Shown in pieces: positions 6,863 through 11,338 of a stretch of DNA of 11,338 nucleotides. Below the pieces are notes generated by a model. The model worked only from the letters and a program-made list of their open reading frames with translations. It made no database searches and was not told where the DNA came from. A program made the translations under genes and the position numbers. This stretch comes from an uncultured Actinomyces sp. (GTDB lineage: Bacteria; Actinomycetota; Actinomycetes; Actinomycetales; Actinomycetaceae). Position 1 is the stretch's first letter; every line of letters begins with the position of its first letter. The stretch lies in assembly GCA_900556405.1 (NCBI GenBank), contig USPB01000047.1:1-11338 (forward strand), written 5' to 3'.

Positions 6863-7967
6863 CGCCCTGAGACTCCTCGCCCGCGGCACCGCGCCCGCCG
6901 GGGCGATCGCCGACACGTCACGACCCGGATGCGGCGCACGCGAAGCCGCCGACGCCCTCGAGACCCTGCGTGCCCGGCAGCGCGGGATGGACCCGCCCCT
7001 CGCGCGCCTCCTCGACGACCCGGGCGTCACCGACGTGCTCATCAACGGCGCTCACGCGTGGGCCGAGCGGGGAGGCGGACTCGCGCGCGTCGACGTCGGC
7101 ATCCACGACGAGGCCGACGCCCGCCACGCCGCGATCCGGCTGGCGAGCGCGTGCGGGGCGCGCCTCGACGACGCCAGCCCCATCGCCGACGGCACCCTGC
7201 CCGGCGGCGTGCGCCTGCACGCGGTCCTGCCACCCGTCTCCGGGTCGGGGACACTCATCTCGCTGCGCGTGCTCGGCACGCGTCGGCTGGGAATCGCGGA
7301 TCTCGAAGCCTGCGGGACACTGCCCGGCGCGCTCGGCCCGCTCCTGCGCACGCTCGTCGCCACGCGCGCCAACGTCCTCGTCTCCGGCGCCACCGGCAGC
7401 GGCAAAACCACCCTCCTGAGCGCCGCCCTCTCCCTCGTCCCCTCCTCTGAGCGCATCGTGTGCATCGAGGAGGTCGCCGAGGTCGCCCCCGCCCATCCGC
7501 ACTGCGTCCACCTCGTCGAACGCAAGCCAAACGTCGAGGGACGAGGCGCCGTCACCCTGTCCGACCTCGTGCGCGCGGCCATGCGCATGCGCCCTGACCG
7601 CCTCGTCCTGGGCGAGTGCCGAGGCCCCGAAGTACGCGACGTCCTGACCGCCCTCAACACGGGGCACGACGGCGGCTGGGCGACCATCCACGCGAACGGG
7701 GCGCGCGACGTGCCCGCGCGTCTTTGCGCCCTTGGTGCGCTCGCCGGCATGGGCGAGGAAGCCGTCGCCGCCCAGACCGCCAGTGCCCTCGACGCCGTCC
7801 TCCACATGCGACGATCCCCCTGCGGGCACCGCTGGGTATCCGAAGTCGGGGTGCTGACGCGCGCTCGCGGGCCGCTCGAGTGCGCGCTCGCGCTCAGCGT
7901 GACAGCCTCCGGACAGGTCTCCACTCACGAGGCCTGGGCGCCCCTGGCACGAAAGGCCGGACTATGA
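6855..7967 (+). CDS. tadA: TadA/CpaF-type secretion ATPase
   Basis: A 370-aa type II/IV secretion-system ATPase that hydrolyses ATP as a hexamer at the inner membrane to power Flp pilus assembly. Visible motifs are Walker A GATGSGKTT (178-186), the Asp box CIEEVAEV (203-210), Walker B RLVLGECRG (249-257) and the His box GHDGGWATIHAN (270-281). The N-terminal domain includes DDPGVTDVLING (54-65), typical of CpaF proteins. All key residues are intact, and the length matches the short actinobacterial form (Rv3659c type). The start is GTG 6855, with GGAGG (6844-6848) 6 nt upstream inside the ssd coding sequence. The reading frame is open further upstream but that is ssd shadow. It overlaps ssd by 8 bp and the next gene by ATGA. 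Confidence 0.95.
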   Translation: MRSALRLLARGTAPAGAIADTSRPGCGAREAADALETLRARQRGMDPPLARLLDDPGVTDVLINGAHAWAERGGGLARVDVGIHDEADARHAAIRLASACGARLDDASPIADGTLPGGVRLHAVLPPVSGSGTLISLRVLGTRRLGIADLEACGTLPGALGPLLRTLVATRANVLVSGATGSGKTTLLSAALSLVPSSERIVCIEEVAEVAPAHPHCVHLVERKPNVEGRGAVTLSDLVRAAMRMRPDRLVLGECRGPEVRDVLTALNTGHDGGWATIHANGARDVPARLCALGALAGMGEEAVAAQTASALDAVLHMRRSPCGHRWVSEVGVLTRARGPLECALALSVTASGQVSTHEAWAPLARKAGL

Positions 7968-9226
7968 GGTGGGGTGCCGGTTGGATGGCCGTTCTCAGTG
8001 GCGGTCGCGACGTCGTGGAGCGCTCGGCCGATCGCGCGCTCGCGTGCGTGCTCGTGCTGTGCGCGCTCATGCTGGTGTCTCGTGCGCTCGCGGCCGCCTG
8101 GCGCGTCGTGCACGAGCGTCGCATCGTGCGCGCGTGGATGCGTCCTGCCGGTTCTCGTCAATCCGCCGCACGCGCGTGGATGCGCCGTCTGCGCAGACGC
8201 GTGGGTGGGGGAGAAAGCGGGCGGCATCGAGGGCGCGCCCGCGGCGTGCCCCAGGCGCGCGAGCTCTCCCTCCTGGTCGCCGAGGTGGCGACGCGGCTGC
8301 GCGCGGGAGCCCCCACGTCCTCCGCCTGGGGCCTCGCGTTGGCGCGCATCGGCGCGGGCGGAATCGTGCCTGAAAGCACGTCCTACCCGCCCATCCTCGA
8401 CGAATGGGCGCGAGAGCCGCCGCGGTGGGAGCTCCCCGTTCGCGCCCGGGCCCCAGACGCGGCCGCTCGTCGCACCGCCGCCTCCGTCGCCCTGGCCTGC
8501 CGATTCAGCCACGGCCTCGGCGCGCCCATGGCCGACATCCTCGACGCCATCGGGGACAGTATCGATGACGCCCAGTCCGTCGCGGAAGCGCGCCGCGTCG
8601 CCTCCGCCGGTCCCCTCATGTCCGCGCGAGTCCTCGCCGCGCTTCCCCTGATCGGAATCGTGAGCGCGCTCGCCCTGGGCGCCTCGCCGTGGCAGTTCTA
8701 CACGGCAGCGACCGTCGGGAGAATCTGCGCGCTGCTCGGCGCGGCCGCCTGGGTGGCCGGCATCGCATCGTGCCGCCGGATCCTCGCGCGAGCCCGATCC
8801 GTCGACGAGGACACGGACCCCGCCCTGGCCTGTGACCTTGTCGCCGCCGGCCTCGCCTGTGGGGCCGCGATCCCGCGCGTCCTCGACGCCCTGGCCGCTG
8901 CCTGCGCGCGAGAATCCCTCGCGTGGACGGCCCATGCCCTGCGGCTCGGCGTCCCATGGGACGAGGCCTGGGAAGAGACCCCGGAGTGGGCGCACCCGCT
9001 GCGCGACGCCCTCGAATCGTCCTGGACCAGCGGAAATGCGCCTGAGACGATGCTCGCGCGCAGCGCCTCGTGGGAACGGCGCTCGCGCCTGGCCGACGCG
9101 AAAACACGCGCCGAAGAACTCAGCGTCCGACTCGTCGGGCCACTGGGCGCCTGCTTCCTCCCGGCATTCCTCGCGCTCGGGATTGCGCCCCTGCTCGCCA
9201 CCCTCACCGGTGGCCTCAACATGTAG
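7964..9226 (+). CDS. Fused TadB-TadC pilus platform protein (two T2SSF domains)
   Basis: A 420-aa inner-membrane platform protein on which pilin assembly would turn. Span 1 (about 25-46) is followed by a basic cytoplasmic linker (51-98), then a first T2SSF domain (about 99-232; LSLLVAEVATRLRAG, FSHGLGAPMADILDAI) and membrane segments at about 222-240 and 250-270. A second T2SSF-like domain (about 286-412; ACDLVAAGLACGAAIPRVLDAL) ends in the span at 390-413. In M. tuberculosis the two halves are separate genes (Rv3658c, Rv3657c); here one continuous frame joins them with no internal start needed, though an unseen frameshift error cannot be excluded. ATG 7964 overlaps the tadA stop in ATGA, so translation is probably coupled. 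Confidence 0.88.
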   Translation: MRWGAGWMAVLSGGRDVVERSADRALACVLVLCALMLVSRALAAAWRVVHERRIVRAWMRPAGSRQSAARAWMRRLRRRVGGGESGRHRGRARGVPQARELSLLVAEVATRLRAGAPTSSAWGLALARIGAGGIVPESTSYPPILDEWAREPPRWELPVRARAPDAAARRTAASVALACRFSHGLGAPMADILDAIGDSIDDAQSVAEARRVASAGPLMSARVLAALPLIGIVSALALGASPWQFYTAATVGRICALLGAAAWVAGIASCRRILARARSVDEDTDPALACDLVAAGLACGAAIPRVLDALAAACARESLAWTAHALRLGVPWDEAWEETPEWAHPLRDALESSWTSGNAPETMLARSASWERRSRLADAKTRAEELSVRLVGPLGACFLPAFLALGIAPLLATLTGGLNM

Positions 9227-9229
9227 GCG

Positions 9230-9271
9230 TTATCCACAGGGCTTTGTGGCGCTCGTGAGTTATCCACAGGG
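9230..9271 (+). repeat. Two perfect DnaA-box consensus elements, 30 bp apart, upstream of flp
   Basis: TTATCCACAGGG occurs at 9230-9241 and 9260-9271, same orientation, exactly 30 bp apart, in the 130-bp gap between the platform gene and flp. The 9-mer TTATCCACA is the classical DnaA box. The first copy also forms a small hairpin with a following TGTGG (9245-9249). The phasing and the trailing GGG repeat what is seen before ssd, so a common binding protein is likely, either DnaA or a pilus-specific regulator. Confidence 0.8.
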
Positions 9272-9292
9272 GTGCGAATCCGCATGGATCTA

Positions 9293-9306
9293 CGGGGCGG
9301 TCCCCG
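9293..9306 (+). other. Short GC hairpin in the flp leader region
   Basis: CGGGG (9293-9297), loop CGGT, CCCCG (9302-9306). It lies between the DnaA-like boxes and the flp ribosome binding site (AAAGGA, 9344-9349). With no T-tract it is not a standard terminator. It could stabilise the flp transcript end or be incidental. Confidence 0.3.
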
Positions 9307-9356
9307 CGCACACTGGCCACACGCGTCGATAGGCGCGCAGATGAAAGGACAGATCA

Positions 9357-9632
9357 ATGATGATTATCGACAGAATCGAATCCGCGGCCACGCGCGCTCA
9401 GCTCGCTGCGATGAGCGCCCTGCAGGACGCGGCCCATCACATGACGGCGGGCCGGGGAGGGGAATCTCGCGCGGACCCGGCCGACCCGGAAGAGGGAGCT
9501 ACCACCGTGGAGTACGCGATCGGGACCATCGCGGCCGCGGGATTTGCGGGACTCCTCATCGTGATCCTCAAATCGGATGCCGTGCGCGCCGCCCTGGAGT
9601 CCATCATTCAGGAGGCGCTGAACACCCGATGA
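9357..9632 (+). CDS. Flp-type pilin precursor (DUF4244 family)
   Basis: A 91-aa prepilin. The hydrophilic leader (1-47) ends in EEG. Cleavage is expected after Gly47 to give a mature chain starting ATTVEY, with Glu at +5 and Tyr at +6, the hallmark of Flp pilins. One hydrophobic helix (about 54-71) follows, then a short amphipathic tail. The mature part is about 44 residues. The leader is long compared with classical Flp pilins but usual for the actinobacterial DUF4244 type (Rv3656c-like). ATG 9357 is preceded by AAAGGA with 7 nt spacing; a second ATG follows directly at 9360. The 130-bp gap with two DnaA-type boxes suggests a promoter of its own, as expected for the most abundant subunit. 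Cleavage needs a prepilin peptidase, which is not in the window. Confidence 0.9.
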   Translation: MMIIDRIESAATRAQLAAMSALQDAAHHMTAGRGGESRADPADPEEGATTVEYAIGTIAAAGFAGLLIVILKSDAVRAALESIIQEALNTR

Positions 9633-9967
9633 AGAGCTGCGATCACGGGTACGTCACCGTCGAGCACGCCATCGGATTCCTCGCCGTCACGGCCGTCATC
9701 GGCGTCATCGTCGCGGTCGCCCAGGCCGGATTGACGGGGGCATCCCTGTGCCAGGCAGTGCGCGAGGGGGCGAGGGCCGCCTCCATCGGGCAGGGGGATC
9801 CGCAGGCGGCGGCATCAGCCGCGTACGCCCCCGGCTCCTACGCGGTGAGCCGAGCCGACGGGTGGGTGAGTGTCACCGGCACCGCCCCCTACCGCGGCGC
9901 CGCCGGTTGGGTCGGGGGCGTGGCTCGGTGCTCGGTGACGACCATCGACGAGGGGGCCCTGCCGTGA
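9629..9967 (+). CDS. TadE-like pseudopilin (Rv3655c-like)
   Basis: A 112-aa minor pilin. A 7-residue leader ends in Gly, followed by YVTVE with Glu at +5 (residue 12), so prepilin peptidase cleavage after Gly7 is likely. One membrane helix (about 14-35) follows, then a small extracytoplasmic domain containing LCQAVREGARAASIG, the conserved TadE-type AREAAR-like helix. ATG 9629 overlaps the pilin stop in ATGA, with GGAGG (9611-9615) upstream at the rather long spacing of 13 nt. A minor-subunit role at the pilus tip or base is inferred from the family. Confidence 0.85.
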   Translation: MKSCDHGYVTVEHAIGFLAVTAVIGVIVAVAQAGLTGASLCQAVREGARAASIGQGDPQAAASAAYAPGSYAVSRADGWVSVTGTAPYRGAAGWVGGVARCSVTTIDEGALP

Positions 9968-10386
9968 TCCCCGAACAGGGAGCGGCCACCCCTGGGAGCG
10001 ACCCTGAGGGAGCGGGCGATCCGCGCGCGTTGTGCGGGGAGGACGGATCGGGGACGGTCAACACCGTCGCCCTGATCGTCCTCGCGCTCGCGCTCGCTGT
10101 GGTCCTCGGCGGGGTCGGCGCCGCGCACCGCCAGCAGGCGCGCCTGCAGGCCGTCACTGACCTGGCGGCGTTAGCGGGCGCCGAACAATCGGCGACGGCC
10201 CCCTGGGAGGACGTGGGAGAACGCCCATGCGTGGCCGCCTCCTCCGTCGCCGCGGCGAACGGAGCGGGGATCCAGTCCTGCGAAGTGCGAGGCAGTGATT
10301 GTCTCGTCGTTGCCACGCAGAGCGTCAGAATCGCTGGAATATCAACGATCCTGCACGCGAAGGCGCGAGCCGGGCCGGAGCGGTGA
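9964..10386 (+). CDS. Rv3654c-like TadE/TadG-family pseudopilin
   Basis: A 140-aa protein with a hydrophilic N-terminus of about 30 residues, a GSGTVN step (28-33), one membrane helix (about 32-54) and then RQQARLQAVTDLAALAGA (56-73), typical of the TadE-like proteins near actinobacterial tad loci, where RAQAAADLAALAGA-like helices recur. Cys89, Cys106 and Cys113 lie in the exported domain and could form a disulfide. The usual Glu at +5 is replaced by Asn33, so peptidase processing is uncertain and it may keep its N-terminus as an anchor. GTG 9964 overlaps the tadE-like stop in GTGA. It is the last gene of the operon. Confidence 0.82.
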   Translation: MIPEQGAATPGSDPEGAGDPRALCGEDGSGTVNTVALIVLALALAVVLGGVGAAHRQQARLQAVTDLAALAGAEQSATAPWEDVGERPCVAASSVAAANGAGIQSCEVRGSDCLVVATQSVRIAGISTILHAKARAGPER

Positions 10387-10532
10387 AAAATTCTCAGGAA
10401 ATTGCCAGCTTCGTTCAATGGTTCCCACAGGTGAGGTCCGTACATTAGTAGTCATCAAGCCAAGGGCGACACCCACCAAGGGTGAGCCGAGAAAGGGAGC
10501 GCATCGGAAGACTTGCACTGTGTTGATGGGAT
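10387..10532 (+). other. Non-coding stretch after the tad operon (3' UTR or small RNA)
   Basis: About 146 bp between the last pilus gene and the terminator hairpin. No credible ORF is seen; the only open frame runs through the hairpin. TTCCCACAGG at 10422-10431 is a weak single match to the DnaA-like element of the operon promoters. TACATT at 10440-10445 could be a -10 box of a small RNA of about 120 nt ending at the hairpin, but no good -35 is present. Confidence 0.3.
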
Positions 10533-10570
10533 ACTCGAAGGGGTCGGCCTCGGGGCCGGCCCCTTCGAGT
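10533..10570 (+). terminator. Strong stem-loop terminator of the tad operon
   Basis: A 17-bp stem with one G-T wobble pair. The left arm (10533-10549) begins ACTCGAAGGGG, the loop is TCGG, and the right arm (10554-10570) ends CCCCTTCGAGT. Only three T follow. Such long GC-rich hairpins without a full U-tract are common terminators in actinobacteria, and the position after the last tad gene fits. It is symmetric enough to act in both directions. Confidence 0.8.
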
Positions 10571-10600
10571 TTATGCTGGTGCCTTCCGTGTGCCGAGATT

Positions 10601-10790
10601 GGGGGGTGAAAGGACAAAACGCGGATTAAAGGACAAATCGTGTTGGTTTTGTGGTGACTTTTCGGCTTGTTAGTGCGGGAAAATCAACATTGAAGTTGGT
10701 TGTTTCATCGTGGGGGCATGAATACCCCCAAATGCCCGGCGTGCGGGCGAAAGATGACCAGGTATGGGCACTCAGGTTCAGGGGCGCAGT
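10601..10790 (+). mobile_element. Truncated insertion-sequence left end
   Basis: AT-richer DNA beginning with GGGGGGTGAAAGGACAAAAC, which looks like an IS terminus, and carrying AAAGGACAAA twice (10609-10618 and 10628-10637). It leads into a transposase-like N-terminal fragment. The end resembles IS1249-type actinobacterial elements from memory. No matching right end (TTTGTCCTTT) is in the window, so only the left part remains. The right break is near 10789. Confidence 0.5.
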
Positions 10791-10807
10791 TCGCCGAGGC
10801 GTGCTAG
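10718..10807 (+). pseudogene. Transposase N-terminal zinc-ribbon fragment (IS1249-like)
   Basis: ATG 10718 opens a 29-codon frame starting MNTPKCPACGRKMTRYG, followed by HSGSGAQ. The C-P-x-C-G-R-K-M-x-R-x-G pattern is the first half of the zinc ribbon that begins IS1249-type and related transposases, where a second half of the type R-W-x-C-x-x-C normally follows. Here the similarity stops after GAQ (about 10789), and a TAG ends the frame at 10805-10807 with no second Cys pair in any frame. The gene is therefore a remnant. The upstream ribosome binding site is weak. Confidence 0.55.
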
Positions 10808-10856
10808 CTGCCTGTGCTCTTCGCCGTGCACGCGGGCCCTCTGATTCGCACATTAT

Positions 10857-11006
10857 CCCGATGATATGCGCGTGGGCCCGACACCTCGCACGTGAACCCG
10901 ATGATATGCGTGTGGGCAGCGCCGCCTACGTGCATATCTAAAGGTTTACGTGCGTATCAAGGCGTTAACGCGCATATTCAGCGGTTCGCGTGCGAGCTAC
11001 ACACCA
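10857..11006. repeat. Iteron-like array: 20-bp-period repeats in two opposed arms
   Basis: Left arm: CCCGATGATATGCGCGTGGG at 10857-10876 and a nearly identical copy at 10897-10916, exactly 40 bp apart, with a degenerate copy between (10877-10896, about 11 of 20 positions). Weaker in-phase matches may extend left to about 10817. Right arm, inverted: four 20-bp units at 10927-10946 (TACGTGCATATCTAAAGGTT), 10947-10966, 10967-10986 and the weaker 10987-11006. The shared core is ACGYGCATATC. The period is not a multiple of three, so this is not coding repetition; two helical turns per unit suggests cooperative protein binding on one DNA face. Confidence 0.75.
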
Positions 11007-11275
11007 GGCCGGGCACCGCACCGCCCTGAACCGCGACATCACCACCGCCCAACGGGGAGATTTGCACCATTAGGGGCGCGACACGCCGGCGACACGCCGA
11101 AGGGAGACTCCTAATGCTGCAAACCCCCACCATTACACCTGGTGTCATGCTCCCTCACTGGTGCAGGGCTGCCTGGCCAGGTGCAGCTTAACGTCGGTGA
11201 GGCGTCGTCGGCGATGACGGGGGACGTCATGGTCGGACATCTCCGCGAGGACGCTTGTGTCCGATGGGGCGTTAC
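11007..11275. other. Intergenic stretch without a convincing gene
   Basis: No supported coding sequence. It holds a perfect tandem duplication of GCGACACGCCG (11078-11099), the 11-bp odd palindrome ACACCTGGTGT, and the inverted repeat TCGGACA-N18-TGTCCGA (11233-11264). A 25-codon frame, ATG 11114 to TAA 11191, has GGGAG 7 nt upstream but no recognisable product; it could be a leader peptide or chance. A fragment near 11000-11070 reading HRTALNRDITTAQRG before a stop may be decayed coding DNA, not assignable. Confidence 0.35.
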
Positions 11276-11330
11276 ACCCGATAGGGAAGATTCAACCCCT
11301 TCTGATCGGGTGGAATCTTCCCTAACGGGT
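11276..11330. repeat. Large imperfect inverted repeat (hairpin) at the right edge
   Basis: Two 23-nt arms (11276-11298 and 11308-11330) pair at 21 positions around a 9-nt loop. The arms centre on TAGGGAAGATTC and GAATCTTCCCTA. The right flank GGGTTGAAT (11327-11335) can also pair with ATTCAACCC (11290-11298), giving an alternative fold. No T-tract is visible before the window ends. It could be a terminator, a transposon or MITE end, or an operator. Confidence 0.6.
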
Positions 11331-11338
11331 TGAATGCT

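Noticed and set aside
8140..8260. Arg-rich linker in the TadB half with better third-position GC in another frame
   Set aside because: It looked like a second frameshifted segment, but a basic cytoplasmic linker between the first span and the T2SSF domain is normal for TadB proteins, and no G-run pair marks the edges.
10421..10485. Resemblance of CAGGTGAGGTCCG...AGCCAAGG to the apical part of bacterial SRP RNA
   Set aside because: The GGAA tetraloop and the paired arms of the conserved helix are missing, so the match is likely chance.
10295..10609. A 104-codon open frame across the tad terminator
   Set aside because: It starts inside the last pilus gene and reads through a 17-bp-stem hairpin; no ribosome site or recognisable protein pattern.
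10837..11006. CRISPR array
   Set aside because: Repeats are 20 bp with no spacers between them, occur in both orientations and are degenerate; no cas gene is present.

Overview
The window is very GC-rich, with GC-rich third codon positions, GTG starts and many 4-bp stop/start overlaps. The gene content fits an actinobacterium, most likely Actinomycetaceae (Schaalia/Actinomyces type; the genus is inference). From memory, the order of recognisable genes parallels the Mycobacterium tuberculosis stretch from Rv3654c-Rv3662c (tad locus, HAD hydrolase, Rv3662c-like protein) towards ephE (Rv3670) and crp (Rv3676).

Left part (1-4011, all minus strand). The first codons of a probable Crp/Fnr regulator run off the left edge. 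Upstream of it lie a 180-bp promoter region with a perfect 14-bp palindrome, an EphE-like alpha/beta hydrolase that has lost its catalytic nucleophile, a 629-aa protein with a long acidic disordered region and four membrane spans, and a 309-aa polytopic membrane protein. The last three look like one operon. Its first gene starts at a 17-bp divergent gap that appears to be a leaderless bidirectional promoter shared with the plus-strand gene.

Middle (4029-5691). A plus-strand Rv3662c-like protein, which reads like a decayed Fic fold, converges on a minus-strand HAD-IB phosphatase with a C-terminal membrane anchor.

Tad pilus operon (5834-10386, plus strand). Six tightly packed genes encode a CpaE/Ssd-type ATPase-like protein, the TadA secretion ATPase, a fused TadB-TadC platform protein, a Flp-type pilin (DUF4244), a TadE-like pseudopilin and an Rv3654c-like TadE/TadG-type pseudopilin. 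Together they would build a Tad (type IVc) pilus or related secretion filament. No prepilin peptidase or secretin is in the window. Both operon promoter regions, before ssd and before flp, carry copies of a TTATCCACAGGG-like element spaced exactly 30 bp apart. The 9-bp core is a DnaA-box consensus. A 17-bp-stem hairpin about 150 bp after the last gene is the probable terminator.

Right end (10571-11338). No intact gene is seen. There is a truncated insertion-sequence left end with a transposase zinc-ribbon fragment, then an iteron-like array of 20-bp-period repeats in two opposed arms, an 11-bp tandem duplication, and a large imperfect hairpin at the edge. The array and the 30-bp-phased boxes are the signals that ordinary annotation explains least.
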